Below are positions 1 to 11,976 of a DNA stretch of 64,000 nucleotides, in pieces. This DNA is from Hyposmocoma kahamanoa (Eukaryota > Arthropoda > Insecta > Lepidoptera > Cosmopterigidae). The notes under the pieces are model-generated. The model ran no database searches. It saw nothing but the letters and a program-made list of their open reading frames with translations, and was not told the origin of the DNA. Within the stretch, counting starts at the first letter, position 1. The number at the start of each line of letters is the position of its first letter. The position numbers were made by a program, and so were the translations under genes. The stretch lies in NCBI RefSeq assembly GCF_003589595.1, contig NW_020654422.1, positions 15,295,115 to 15,359,114 on the forward strand. The letters run 5' to 3'.

Positions 1-1374
1 TGTGGTGAATTCAGCCCGCAAAACTGAACTCCTGCTTTATTCTTCCTTCGATAATAAAAAACTCCTTGATTTAAAATGGACTGTATATTCATATAAAACA
101 AAAATGTCAATCTGACTTACGAAACAAGAAATTGTAACAAGTGCTTCCATGAGTGAATACAAAAAGTGAATGCATAAAAATGACAATAATCGCTTATATT
201 TATACCGGCACGATGTCTCCCACATCGTGCCGGTCCTATCAATGGGTCGCTACGCCGCTCGGCCAATCAGAGCTCTCGAATTAATCATTCCGTTCTGGAC
301 TCTTGCTCTGACCGGCCAGGCGCGCACGGCCGTCCGTAACAGAGGCCCTTACACAATCTTCCAACCAAAAATCTTACTCCTTACTAAATATGAAGTAAGA
401 AAGCTAATCAGGAAATTGATGATAAAACCGAAAATGACTAGCTCCTTATAATTAAAGCCTAACTTATAACATATAAGCTCATTCATATACAAACACACAC
501 TAACGCATACACACCACGGCAATTTGGTTAATACACTTTAAATTGTTTAAATAAAATAACTATATATTGTTTTGTATACTTTGAATTTACAGGTGTCAGA
601 ATAATTATTAGCAGAATTATTTTGCTTAATTCAGGTACCAGCCTTTGAGAACATGACGTAAATATTTTGATATATTACCTACTTGTATGTACTGTTAAGG
701 TCGCGAATACATTATTGTTACTGTTCTTTAACACACAATTTTCGTTAATTATAACTTGTGTTATACATTTTTTTGTTAAATGCAATCATATCATTGTCTT
801 GACATCAATCAACTCTTTATTTCGAGGTTACAATTATTTATTTCAATTACAATTGAGTTTCGTAAGAAATATTTTTATTTTATAATAATTTTCAATTTTG
901 TTTTGTATCCAAACCTTAAAAATACAAATGACATGAGCAGTTAACTCCGGAATTAATACAAAGAAGAAATATCTAAGCCAAATTAGTGAATCGACCCAGG
1001 ATTTTCTCATCTAGCACCGTTTCCATCGAGCTTGTCAAATCACAAATTTCTGATCACTAATGGATAGTGAATTAGTTTTTATCGTTTATTACATTTGAAA
1101 GAAAAAATCCTGACATAATTTGTTATTTTGAATTCCTAAACTTTTAGTCTCCATAATTCTTTAGTAAGAAACTGGATATTTCGTAGTTAATAAAAGGGAA
1201 GTATTCAATTAACAACGTATCAAATTTTAGTGTAAACAGGATTATTTTAAACGAAATTGAATACCTAATAATTAAAATGGACCTTTGTAATACACAGCTT
1301 AGAACTTTCAATAGTGATTATTTAATAAATAATTGATGAAATACGCAACCAATATATATGCAACCAATATACAG
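1..1374. other. No gene seen; AT-rich DNA
   Basis: Apart from the hairpin at 204-234, I see only AT-rich sequence with short chance reading frames. The 93-codon frame at 170-451 crosses the hairpin and resembles no protein I know. Confidence 0.5.
204..234. repeat. Perfect 13-bp hairpin
   Basis: Arms 204-216 and 222-234 are exact reverse complements (ACCGGCACGATGT) around a 5-nt loop. The hairpin opens a GC-richer block running to about 340. No gene is attached, and it may be the end of a small inverted-repeat element. Confidence 0.6.
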
Positions 1375-1760
1375 GGTGTCCGGTAATGAATGTATCATAC
1401 TGAAATGGCTTATAACACAGCTTAAGACTGTTCCAAAAAAAATGCAAAAAAAATCTATCCCATGTAGTACCTAAGGAATGTTTTTTTTTCTTAAAAGTTA
1501 ATTATTTTTATCTTATTTTAGGTTTTTGTGCACTATGACTACAAATGAATGAATTTATTTGGTTTTTTGGTGTCATAATATTCTACGGTAACTGTGTCCT
1601 TAGATAAGCAGTAAATGGTATGTCTAAGTAATGTACATTTAAAAAAAAAAAGTTTAAATTCATTTTTCAGAGAAATAATTTATTTTTTACGAAGTTTACG
1701 CGCCTTCTGTATAAAAAAAAAGTATGATAACCTGTGTGGCCAAGTACTTTAAAATAATGT
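1375..1760. repeat. Possible degenerate interspersed repeat
   Basis: It begins ACAGGGTGTCCGGTAATG, a start common in degenerate insect repeats. The block is rich in A and T runs. No matching second end was found, so this is a weak call. Confidence 0.25.
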
Positions 1761-2092
1761 ACGTTTAATAAGGATTTCAAAATGATATCATTTCTCATTG
1801 TATCTAATGTAAATATGAAATTATTGCTATTAATATGCAAACGGAGTAAATTTTACTAAAAAACTATGTTTGCAAAATTGGAACATTTCTTATCCTGAAT
1901 TGTTCTTGACTATTGAGTTTTGATAAAAAATAATATTAGGCATTAATAAAATTTTATTTAAAACTTATTTACAGCAAAATTATGCAAAAATCCAATCAAA
2001 GTAATTTTTCAATTGTTGCCTTTACACGTGGTACTTACGTGTGACCGTTGTTTGCCACCTGCACGATAGCCACATTCCGTCCGTCTTTTGTT

Positions 2093-2141
2093 GTATTTAA
2101 ATAGTTGCGTATTGTATTTAAATACGCAACTATTTAAATAC
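2093..2141. repeat. Perfect 20-bp inverted repeat
   Basis: Arms 2093-2112 and 2122-2141 are exact reverse complements separated by 9 nt. The sequence is AT-rich with a GCGTA/TACGC core. It could be a recent fold-back duplication or an AT-rich cruciform. Confidence 0.65.
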
Positions 2142-2692
2142 AGCAAGAGAGTACTGTAATGAACACTTACATTTTTTCAAATTGTATTTACAACCTGTAT
2201 GTATATACTTTGATTTAAACTTTCACGATTTTCACACATTATTTAATTTTTAGTTCGGGACTTAATCATGTATAAATTGAGTATAGGTCTAAAATAATAA
2301 TGTGCATAATAATAATGTGTGTGCGCAACCCTAAGCTACGAGCGAAATGTAGGCGATGACGCGCCGTACTAGCGGGATTTGCCCTACTAGTCTTATCTAC
2401 TTGTCAAACCACAAAGAACCGTTTAAAAATTATTGTTCGTGTTTAAATAACGGCGCTCTTCGTGGTTTTTTCCCTGAACACTTTCTACTTGCCCTTCCTT
2501 CACCAACTCTTAGCAAATTATCTTTGATCTTGAACATTGTTAGCAGTTAAGAAAAATAATAGCATGTCAATGGATCAACACCAATGAGGGAGATGATTAT
2601 TTTGTTTGAATTTAATATTTTAGACAGTTATTTATGGCTGTCAGGAATAAATGTATTAATCGAGTTCTTCGGTGTTCGCGATTGTTACACAT

Positions 2693-3104
2693 AGGAAATG
2701 AAACTATTTTTCCGGATTTAAATCGCGTATATTTGTTTTTTCAAACAAACCGACATAAGACTGCAGTACTAATTAATATGTTTTAGTTTATTCTAATTTC
2801 TATTATTAATTAATAATAAATTGAATTTAATAAAAATTCATTCAATAAAATAATTTGTAAAACTTAATGTAGTGTAAATTGGAACGTTTTCTTTGTAAAA
2901 TTAAAAATAAGGTATTTAATTAATAACTATTGTAACTATAGTGAAAAAAATAGGGTGGTTTGCATCAATATTAGACATAACTGGTTGAAGACTATACCAC
3001 CTCAGTCAACCGTGACCATGGGACCTGTAAAAGGCCCGAAACGTCGGTTTGTTTGAAAAAACAAATATACGCGATTTAAATCCGGAAAAATAGTTTCATT
3101 TCCT
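2693..3104 (+). repeat. Fold-back locus P1 with CCGAAACGTCGG core
   Basis: Arms 2693-2754 and 3043-3104 (62 bp each) are exact reverse complements. Between them are 288 nt ending in the core at 3005-3048 (CCGTGACCATGG, then CCCGAAACGTCGG). The right arm begins inside the core at GTCGG. Diverged relatives of arm plus core lie at 12917-13050 and 15636-15722, so this is an interspersed family. Inverted terminal arrangements of this kind occur in Penelope-like retroelements, but no RT or GIY-YIG domain is present here, so the class is inferred only. Confidence 0.6.
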
Positions 3105-3486
3105 AAATGTATTAAGTTATATAGCTTCCGAAAACAAAAGTATTTTATAGAATTCTCTAGCTCATTTAAACTTTGTGATAGATGTGGACGCAGGTTTGGC
3201 AATATCTACGAGTTTAATAATAGCTTTGAATTTCTCGATCAAAATTATAATACAAACAACGTAACAAATGAATTCTTAGTAACGGCATAAGATTTCGTCG
3301 GCCATTGAAATGTAGACCTTTATAATAAAATATCACAAGAAAATTGACAAATCACTTATCACTGTCTTGTGGCGCGATTCTCATTTTATTAATATTGTTT
3401 CTAAGATATGAAATTACTGATTTTCAAAAGGTTTCATTACGTACTGATTTTATGTAATATTAAAATATATCTTACTATAATTGTTT

Positions 3487-3706
3487 TAGTAGCAGTAGAG
3501 CTCCTTGTGAAAGATTTCGCCCAAAGACGTACTGCCACCTTACTTATTTCTGCCGCCAAGCAGTAGTGCAAGCATGACTGCTTTTCAGTTTGGAAGGGTA
3601 AGGGTGTTGATGAAATAACAGGCACATGGGACTTGTTAACTTATGTCTCACGGTGACGGATGCAATGGCAGTGCTTCTAAGATCTTTGCGATTTAAAGCA
3701 AAGTCG
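3487..3706 (+). repeat. R-family retroposon, 5' part (split copy)
   Basis: It starts with the family head TAGTAGCAGTAGAGCTCC and runs to CTTTGCGATTTAAAGC. The copy is cut at 3706 by an inserted LINE tail and resumes at 4236. Confidence 0.7.
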
Positions 3707-4232
3707 AAGTCAAGGTCAACTAATCATTTATTCCATAGGTAAAATTTTACACTTGAAAAAGTCATTTTTTAAGCTACTGCTCGTTCACTTCGCTGACCTC
3801 CCTGAGAAGAATAAGTAATAAACTAAGAATTGCTTACGAATTGCAAGAAACTATGGATTGCTCCTTTCAAATAATTTTAAATGCTATAGAATACATTTTG
3901 AATCATACTTGTGTGGAATCTGGACTCACGTTGTCTTTCCATACATCTTTATCTACCACGTAGTCTACAATTTTGTAACATGACTTTTCAATTAAAACAC
4001 TTTTAATGTAAGTCTTAAACTTAGGACATGGTAAACTTAATATATGCTCCGGAATCTTATTGTAAAAACGTATACAGTTCTTCATAAAAGAATCGTTTAC
4101 CTTAGTTAAACGAAAACCTACGTTTTCGTTTAACTAAGGTAAACGATTCTTTGACATGAGTTTGGTCTTAGTTCTAAGGTTAATATTATGGATATCTTCT
4201 TTGTTAACGAAATTATGTATATTTTTACGGGT
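3707..4232 (-). pseudogene. Non-LTR retrotransposon 3' end, RT C-terminal tail
   Basis: On the minus strand, codons from about 4225 to 3903 read like the C-terminal tail of insect CR1/Jockey-group reverse transcriptases: HNINLRTK near the start, then KNCIRFYNKIPEHI and a lysine-rich end, with a stop at 3903-3905. The 3' tail towards 3710 is rich in TTGAC-like units, as LINE ends of this kind often are. The frame is broken in the middle by an inverted duplication (4087-4152). The fragment sits inside an R-family repeat, so it inserted after that copy. Only about 110 codons survive, so this is a dead copy. The assignment rests on recalled family patterns. Confidence 0.6.
4087..4152. repeat. Perfect 31-bp inverted repeat inside the LINE tail
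   Basis: Arms 4087-4117 and 4122-4152 are exact reverse complements with a 4-nt loop (CTAC). On the minus strand the 4087-4117 arm reads in frame as the expected RT tail (RLTKVNDSF). The other arm is an extra inverted copy that interrupts the frame. Confidence 0.9.
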
Positions 4233-4235
4233 ATG

Positions 4236-4321
4236 CGGCACTGCAACTGTTATGGATAGGCATATTGCTTATCACCAGGCACACGATCTGTTCGTCCCGC
4301 TACTTGATTTTATTAAAAAAA
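4236..4321 (+). repeat. R-family retroposon, 3' part (split copy)
   Basis: It resumes the copy begun at 3487, with GCACTGCAACTGTTATGG, then CACACGATCTGTTCGTCCCG, and ends in an A-run, the usual family 3' end. Confidence 0.65.
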
Positions 4322-4422
4322 GCAGAAGACTAGCGAACAATTGTTTCCTAAAGAATTGTCCTCCAGTTTTACTTCAATTTTTTACCAATTTTAAGAAAAG
4401 GATTAGGTTCTTAATTTGACTG

Positions 4423-4525
4423 TATTTTTTTTGTGTATGTTACGCGATTCGTCCAATACTTGTGAACCGATTTCGATTGATTCTTATTTGTTGGAAAGGG
4501 GGTACCTCAGGAGAGGTCACGATGA
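4423..4525 (-). repeat. Q-family repeat fragment
   Basis: It matches the end of the repeat copies at 13398-13850 and 18735-19260 in reverse: a GTTACGCGAT block, an AACCGATTTCGAT block and GGGGTACCTC. Confidence 0.5.
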
Positions 4526-5365
4526 ACGACACACGATGGGGACATCCCGTGTATTTTGCGTCCCAGTGCTTTTTTGACGACGTGTATTAAGGACACCTAT
4601 CAATACTTGCGATTCATTATTAATGTATAAAAAAAGCTAACTGAGTACTAGCCTGTAGAAGCTGAGGTTATAAAGTTATATAGATAGTAGCAGAAATCAA
4701 CAAGTTTTCAGTGGGTTCCCAAAAATAAAAATGAACTTCCCGAATATTCCCAAATCTGTGAAACTCTGCCACATTTAGTATTACTTATGATGTTCTGCAG
4801 CAATGAATATGAATACAAATTAAATCTGCCTTAATGACAGAAATCTGCCACAAATGGTCACATTGTTCTCAATATTAATGTGACTTTGACATTGGCTAGA
4901 GGTCTCTTGTCAAAACATTCATATTTTTGTCACCTGTGTTTTATTCTTTGCTATTTTATGTCATTACTATTTAATTGATTATTTCATTCTATCATGCTCA
5001 AAATGAAACGTACGTAATACGAGAACGTTACCTTATCTATTGTCGAACTAAATCAATTGCGTTGTGTCCTTGCGTCTATTCTAAAATACAATGTTTTACA
5101 ATTTTTTTATTCCCGGCTTCTAAAATATACAAAAATATATTGATAACTAGGCATAAACTAAAACGCAAAATTATACTAGCAAAGTCCAGTTCATCGTTAT
5201 TGGGGCAGCTTTCGCCATCCTTCTTTGAAGAAAATATTCCACTTGTAAGGGTGACAAATTAGAGAATGAATCCAGTTCATTGGGTTTCACCTATTTTCCG
5301 TTAACCGATTTCGACAAAAGTTGGCAATCGGCGTTTTTTTATAATAAGTTGTAATTGCGCTAGTA
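4526..5365. other. No gene seen; includes Q-like fragment at about 5180-5345
   Basis: The sequence is mostly anonymous. The part from 5180 to 5345 (AAAATATTCCACTTG, CCGTTAACCGATTTCGAC) resembles the Q family in reverse orientation. The 95-codon frame at 4975-5262 has no recognisable feature. Confidence 0.35.
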
Positions 5366-5512
5366 TTTGTTGTTGACATTTGTATGGCCCACATTAATTT
5401 CTCTCATGAGTTTGGGTGTAATTTGTTGTTGTCTATGTGTGTGTCCATGGCACTCGCGATACAGGGTTTCCCTAGTACGTGGCTATGAGTGTATGCGTTA
5501 TTATTATTATTT
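5366..5512 (+). repeat. SINE S1, body only (head missing)
   Basis: It carries TTTGTATGGCCCACATT, GAGTTTGGGTGTAATTTG and CAGGGTTTCCCTAGTACG, the body shared with the fuller copy at 48538-48740. The tRNA-like head is absent. Confidence 0.65.
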
Positions 5513-6136
5513 TATATTATTTTCTATCAAGTTTGGTTTTTTCTATTCGCTCGCATGGCAGTGTGAGTAATTCGAAAAACTACTTCCAATCAACCAATCG
5601 ATTCACAAGGATATTTCAGCAAAAGTTATGACTCACTTCAACGTGTTTTATCCCTAAAAAATCTTAATAGTACTTATAAAAGAAAGACGCTTACAATCTC
5701 AATCGAGTTGGGAACACGTAATGGGACCATTGAGTCTCAGATGGAAAATCGGGATATTGTTTACGCATCGGGGGCCGGCCGACAAAAAGTTCCTTGTTCC
5801 CAGATATATTAACTTTCGGAAAGCAATTAAGATAAAACCTCCATGAAGTAATACCGCGACATTATCGGATGCCGGTCGCCATACTGTCTCGTGATTAATG
5901 GGATAATTTTGGAATAGTAATAACTGTATCACAGCTACAGAACTTGAATAGGAGGATGTCATTGCGAAATAGGAGATAGTTTTAGTGCTCCAGTTTTGAT
6001 TTACTTGGAACTAGTTACAAGGTGACTATAAAAAATTTAATGTACTGAATGTAAATTTGTTGATTACAGTATTTTGATTTTCAAACGACCGCTAAGAAAG
6101 AAAAATCTTCTTAGTACTCAATTCGTCTGTCAATGG
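5513..6136. other. No gene seen
   Basis: I see no repeat or coding pattern. The minus-strand frame at 5699-5962 lacks any recognised motif. Confidence 0.4.
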
Positions 6137-6250
6137 CTGTAGAGCTCCTTGTAAAAAAGTTCTGCCACCTTACTTATTTCTGCCGCTAAGCAGTAATGTG
6201 AGCATTACTACTGCGTTCCGGTTTTGAAGGGTGCTGTGGAAATTACAGGA
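6137..6250 (+). repeat. R-family fragment, forward
   Basis: Head part of the family (GTAGAGCTCCTTG to GAAATTACAGGA). It lies head to head with the reverse copy that follows. Confidence 0.65.
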
Positions 6251-6271
6251 TTTTTTAAAGATACTAAATGA

Positions 6272-6505
6272 TGGGATGGTTAACACGCCTGTCTATGACA
6301 GTTGCAGTGCCACTCATCCGAGGTGCACTGCCTCTGCGTCCATCACCCTGAGATATAAGTTGAAAAATCCCATGTGCAAGTAATTTCACCAGCACTCTTG
6401 AAAACCGGAACGCAGTAATGCTCACATTACTGCTTGGCGGCAAAAATAGGTAGGTTGGCAGTACTTCCCTGGATGATCTCTTTCACAAGGCGCTCTAATG
6501 CTACT
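6272..6505 (-). repeat. R-family copy, reverse
   Basis: Nearly full length in reverse, from ACACGCCTGTCTATGAC to CACAAGGCGCTCTAATGCTACT. Confidence 0.75.
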
Positions 6506-6541
6506 GGCATATGGGACTTGTCAACTTATGTCTCAGGGGGT
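6506..6541 (+). repeat. R-family scrap, forward
   Basis: GGCATATGGGACTTGTCAAC followed by TTATGTCTCAGGG. It abuts the head of the reverse copy and gives a forward-reverse-forward composite. Confidence 0.6.
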
Positions 6542-6717
6542 ATACGAAACACTTTTCTGTACATCTTTCCTATACCATTTTCAAAAGTTTCTGTTTTTAG
6601 ACAGTATTGGATTCTGTTTAATTGAGCATTAAGTATGTAGAATAGTGTCGTTATATCCCTGAAACTTTGCTTTGTTGACTGTCACAGTAGTGCTTATGTA
6701 CACAGCTTCTTATATAG

Positions 6718-6877
6718 CTACGTAAATACATACTCTCTCCATCCTAAGGTTGTCTGGAAGAAATCGCTGTAAGCGATTACACCGCCAATTGTTACTCTGC
6801 TAATGTGTTTAACGTTCGTCCTGTAATCTCTCTTTGTAAGTGGTGCTAACAATAAATAATTTTCTATCTATCAATCT
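6718..6877 (+). repeat. LINE 3' end (RTE-like)
   Basis: GGTTGTCTGGAAGAAATCGC then TAAGCGATTACACCGCC and an AATAAAT end. This matches the 3' untranslated end common among lepidopteran RTE-type LINEs as I recall it. Confidence 0.5.
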
Positions 6878-7984
6878 ATAGCTATATGTGTAGTGTAGCG
6901 AATCGCAGCAGTCGCTACAAATATATTTTATATATATTTCATAGTCCCTTTAAGTTTTAGTTAAAATTAATTTATAATTTAAATATTTATATTTATTCTA
7001 AATTAATTTTCGCCTTTCTTTACTATTGTTTTCTGTTTTGGATTGATAGCTGTACGTGTTTTGTAGTTACTTAATAAACTGTAAGTACATTTTCTTTGGT
7101 CTTGCTCACTCGTTGATATGACCCACCCGAACCCATTGATACAGTCCGCTACAAGTGATACTTACATAATCTCGCAAATCTAAATATTTCTAGGTTCTTT
7201 GTCATCAATTTGTAGAATTTTGGTTGAAACATGTTATTGATTTGAATATTATGTTCTTTTTTTGTCTTTAAATAAAGAGAAACCCAAAAATTTGTACGCA
7301 ATTTTCAACTTTTCGTTGTCCTGAACCAAAAGTAAAGTTGTTGGTGGGAAATAATGATTTTAGAACCAATTAAAAAATGATACACATAACTGAGAAACGA
7401 AAATTGTGTGACATGTTGATAATCTCCAGTGTCACATTGACTTAACCCTATGTACATCTCATTATACAAATGGCGAAATGGATAAATTTTTAATATTGAA
7501 AAAGATGCATTCATTATAGATACAGAACCATCATCAATATTACTTGAGAAGTGTCATTTATTCGGGGAAAAGTTGTCTCCAAAATTGCGACTCGCGACGG
7601 GCACACGAGATTGGGTACACAGCTGTATTGTATTAGGCTGGAGTTTCTCAAACTTCTGGTCTTTCGTCATTTACATTCACTGGAACAATATGGTCGTATC
7701 TTAAGGATTCGACGGTATTGTTCCTAGGGAAAATTTACGTTATATGTATTTGTCACAATTAGCCAACTGCATACAAACGCGATCTTAATTTGAATATCTA
7801 CCTTGTTAGGTCAAAACTTTTTTGTCCGGCAAACCGCAAACAGCCAAAACGTCTACACAATAGAGCATGTTAGCGGTCGCTTAGACATTTGGGACACAGC
7901 AGAAGTATCCTAAATATCATGAATAAATATTCAGCCGGTTGTTCTTCTTCTTCTTACCGTTTCGATGGCATACACGTATGATGG
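6878..7984. other. No gene seen
   Basis: AT-rich DNA. The minus-strand frame at 7305-7514 (69 codons) has no motif or splice context that convinces me. Confidence 0.4.
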
Positions 7985-8085
7985 CATTATTATCATTATT
8001 TCAGCCGAAAGACATCCACTGCTGGAAGGTTGTTGCTCCAATTTTAGCCTTGCTGACCGCGTCGCGCCGCTATGCTCAGCGTGAG
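7985..8085 (+). repeat. LINE 3'-tail fragment
   Basis: It contains TTTCAGCCGAAAGACATCCA followed by CTGCTGGA, a widespread insect LINE/SINE tail. A second copy is at 8683-8790. Confidence 0.55.
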
Positions 8086-8682
8086 ATATGTTGCCAGCGT
8101 TTAGATATAAGATTTTAATTGCATATAATTGAACTTATTCTCTTCCAATTTTCTCTTCCTTTTGCACAAAAATACTACTTTGCGAAGGTTCCTACTATTT
8201 AGGTCGAGAAGTGATAGGAATTGAGGCTTAACGAGATCTGTACTAAAGATAACTGAATAAATTAAATACTGGGATATTTAACCAAAACCTCCATCATTAA
8301 TATTAATAATGTTAGGTCAAAATCAATGCGGGCTGGGTTTCTACTAACAATACCATTTAAGTTGAAAATGTACATATGTTATATCGGCTTCGAAGGGGTA
8401 CGTACTTATACGTAAGTTTGAGAACACATCTCTATTGTACTAAGCGGAACTTTGGCGAGTCGCGTTTATCTACGTATTGGATATTTGTTCTAACGCCAAT
8501 TGTTCAACTTGTACATTCTACAAATTGTTAACAATTTGCTCCCTGTTTTCATTAAGATAAATGTTATTTCCCCATTGTGTAAGTTTTGCTGTAAAATCTA
8601 AAGTTTATTTTAATTTGCATAAAACGGAGTTCTTTGAAACTTGTTTTTATATTAACAATTCATTTTTCGGGCGTTAAAATCA
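8086..8682. other. No gene seen
   Basis: Anonymous AT-rich DNA. Confidence 0.4.
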
Positions 8683-8790
8683 TCATCATCGTCATCATTT
8701 TAGCCGAAAGACGTTCACTGCTGAACATAGACCTCTCTCAAAGAACGTCACAACGACCTGTCCCGTGCTGTTGCAGATTCCCGCAACCTT
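8683..8790 (+). repeat. LINE 3'-tail fragment
   Basis: A short CATCAT run, then TTTTAGCCGAAAGACGTTCA and CTGCTGAACATAGACC. Same family as 7985-8085, diverged. Confidence 0.55.
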
Positions 8791-9162
8791 CACCAAATTG
8801 AAATAAAATTAGAAAATAAAAATGGTGTCAGAATTATTCCTTTTTTGGAGGAGATATCAACCTATACCAAGCAGTGGGTCACTCTCGGGCCCTAATCCTT
8901 ACTTTCCTCTGCTGTTCACTGGTATTTTTATATTGTCAATTGAGTACGCTAACGAACAAAACCTTTGAGCTATATATGAACGAGTCAGATATTACATAAA
9001 ACGTCACTAACTCCATCTAGTACTACATTATACTGAATGTTAACTAAAAGGACTTCTTTCAATAAGAATAAACATTAAATTTAATAAAATTAAATAAAGA
9101 TCATGTTTACATAACAAACTAAACGTATACGCGTGAATAGTGGGACAATATAGTGGGACAGT

Positions 9163-9468
9163 TTAGTAGCAGTAGACCTCCTCGTGAAAGAGTTCGCCCA
9201 GGGAAGTACTGCTACTTTATCTATTTCTGCCGCCAAGCAATAATGTCAGCATTACTGTGTTCCAGTTTTGAATGGTAATGGTGCTGGTGAAATTACAGGC
9301 ACATGGGACTTGTCAACTTGTCTCAGGGTGACGGGCGCAGTGGTAGTGCCCCTCAGATCTTTGCAATTTAAAGCTGTGAGTGGCACTGTCACTGTTAAGG
9401 ACAGGCTTGTGGCTTACCATCAGGCGCACGACTTGTTCATCCCGTCACTTGAGGTTATAAAAAAAAGT
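9163..9468 (+). repeat. R-family copy, near full length
   Basis: It runs from TTTAGTAGCAGTAGACC to GAGGTTATAAAAAAAAG. This is one of the best copies for defining both ends: a fixed TAGTAGCAGTAGA head and a GTTATA-poly(A) 3' end. Short frames inside it are not conserved between copies. Confidence 0.8.
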
Positions 9469-9854
9469 ATAAGTGGATACTAGTATAGTAGACGTTTCTC
9501 AAGCAAATTGAATTCCAAAAGTTAAAATTCACAAAAGAAAAAGTAGTAAAACTCAAAAAAAAAATATGGAAAGGACAACTTTTCTGTCACATTCCTGTCA
9601 ATACACAGCGTAAATTGATTTGGGCTGCCATAAATATTTGTTGGGCCCCGAAGTTAAGGGCAAAAAAGTTCCCTACAATGCAATGGGAAAGATTATAAAC
9701 TTGTGGTATTGAGGGATCCGTCCCTTCCTAAACGATAAGTAAAGTGAACATTCTATAAATTTTAGTGTATTTATGTACTCGGAAAATGGTTGATAATATG
9801 ATAAAGGTTTTTAAATAAAATAATGTCGGAAAAAAATGTTGCTTTCCTTAACAA
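9469..9854. other. No gene seen
   Basis: AT-rich DNA with no recognised repeat or coding pattern. Confidence 0.35.
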
Positions 9855-10250
9855 ATTTTAAGAGTCGTACCTCAGCGGATCATTTTGCTCGGGTCGAGCG
9901 GAAGGGACACTGGCTTTATTTTGGAATTTATTTTATTTACAAATGAAATTAAAGCTATTTGAAAAATGTACATCGTATAGTACCTATAAGTGTTCTATTT
10001 AGTCCAGTTAATACGTAAATAATCATTGGTAGAAGTAAAGCACCACTTGAATACAAGGGTTTTCTTGTAAAATTTTCTAAGTTTGTGTTTTTTTCTATCG
10101 AGAAAATTTGTCGGAATCGTATTTTCTCACCGTGTAGTAATAACCATTGTATATCCTCAATTTTACTATATATTCTTCCAAAGTGATCGATTCAACACTT
10201 TCACTGTTATGCGGAATTAACCAAAGACATTTGAGGTAGTATAGACTTAA
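9855..10250 (+). repeat. Duplicated block, copy 1 (partner 46335-46710)
   Basis: It shares ordered landmarks with 46335-46710: a GGTCGA-GGGACAC block, ATTAAAGC-ATTTG, TTTTTTTCTATCG-GAAAA, and ATGCGGAAT-AACCAAAG-CATTTGAGG. This is probably an old interspersed repeat of unknown class. Confidence 0.55.
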
Positions 10251-10905
10251 GAATTTGAGATAAACATACCTACTATTGATTTGGTTTGTTAACTTTCAAA
10301 GAACGTCCAGAAATTAATATAAACTATACTCAAATGAAAATAATAGTTGATTCTAATACGATCGGAAGGATACTTGAACAAAAATAGTCAAGAGCAACCT
10401 TCTATAGCATATTACTTCACGATCACTCCACCGCTATTGAACTAACTTCTTATCTACAACTTTTTAGGGCCAGTTTACCGAACAAAGATCAATATTTCGA
10501 GCAAACTCTGTTTATTAACAAGTAAGACTGACGGGCGGTGTATCCGATAAAACTTTCCTGTCTTCGCAAAATTTTCCACGATACCCACCACCATCGCAAA
10601 TGATAAATTAACGAACTTCCAAGATTCAATATTAGTTCATTATCTTGCTTTTGTTATGTATATTCATTAGATAGGGAAACTTCTGTATCAAAAATTTGGA
10701 GATAAGCTTTTTAAGGACGATCAGCAAAAGTTCCGACGTTAATTGTATTAAGAAATCAATCACAGTCTTATCGGAGATGATTTTTCACTAAGATTCGTGA
10801 TGAAATTATTGGGGAGTTTCTAAAAGGCTTTCAAAAATAATATGTTAATTGATTTCGTTTGAGATTTAATATATTCATATAATATTACAATAATATATAG
10901 TTCGT
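10251..10905. other. No gene seen
   Basis: Anonymous AT-rich DNA. Confidence 0.4.
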
Positions 10906-11183
10906 ACGTTCGTCCAGGGTAGTACTGCCACCTTACCTATTTCTACCGCTAAGCAGAAATGTCAGCATTACTGTGTTCCGATTTTGAAGGGTAAGGGTTC
11001 TGATGAAAATACAGGCACATGGGACTTGTCAACTTATATCTCAGGGTGTAAGCCGCAGTGGCAGTGACCCTCAGATCTTTGCGATTTGAAGCTCTGAGTG
11101 GCACTGCAATTGTTACGGACAGGCGTGACCTTATTATCAGGCGCACGACTTGTTCATTCCGTCACTTGATGTTATAAAAAAAA
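10906..11183 (+). repeat. R-family copy, slightly 5'-truncated
   Basis: It starts within the head at TTCGTCCAGGG and runs to CACTTGATGTTATAAAAAAA. Landmarks GGCACATGGGACTTGTC and CAGATCTTTGCGATTTG are present. Confidence 0.8.
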
Positions 11184-11976
11184 TTTTGATGCCACGTGTA
11201 TCATTTAAAATTTTATGTAATAATTTTCCCTCTCTAGGTTCCTTTCCCTTTTAACAAAAAAAAAAGAGGTAAGAAGATGTTTAAGTTCACGTACATAGAT
11301 ATGTTATTTTTATCAAAGATCTTGACTAAAGTAATATTAGCTCAGTTAAAAAAAAACTTTTAGAAAGTAGGGAAATGCATTTCAACTCCCTCAAAGACGT
11401 GAAAGACAGTATCACAAAGTCGGAGAATGCAAAGTAAGAGCGTTTGCTTGCCAAGTACCGGGAATGCAAATACGAACAAGAGGTAAAGCGAGCAGGCTAT
11501 GTCTTACAGCACACAAAATGACATATGTCCGGACGAAACTTCAAAGAACTTTAGATTTTAAAGAAATCATTGTAAAGATGAAGGTCGTATGAAAAACTGG
11601 GACCAGAAAGAAGATCGACTGCTCACATTTATTCTCGCTGTTGGAATGCTTCGTGATATGCTAAGCAAAAGCTAAGCAAACAAACTGGAAACGACACACG
11701 CAACAAGAATTAAATATTTGTCATTTAAATATTGAGCAATTGAAGCTAGCTTAGGATTTTATACATTACTGTTTTAGCTTAGTTCTCTACAAATTTACGG
11801 TTTGAATATCAAAGAAATCCAGTTTACTAAGGCAACCATGAAGGCAACTATTTACCTCCAACACACTTGTATCAGAGAAAAATGTCTTACCATTTTTAAC
11901 TGTAATTTGTGACTGCAATTTTTCAGGAGCAACATTTCATATTTCACCGGGACCATTTAAAACAGATTATTTATTT
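11184..11976. other. No gene seen; one coding-like stretch
   Basis: Plus-strand codons from about 11374 to 11520 read as a charged, helix-prone segment (NSLKDVKDSITKSENAK, a stop, then ERLLAKYRECKYEQEV). This looks like a decayed coding piece of unknown origin. No splice sites frame it. Confidence 0.3.

Noticed and set aside
9268..9483. Recurring short frame with VTGAVVVPLRSL and AYHQAHDLF words, also near 53923, 56223 and 62188
   Set aside because: It arises in every R copy but is interrupted differently in each and lacks a constant start, so it is not a conserved protein.
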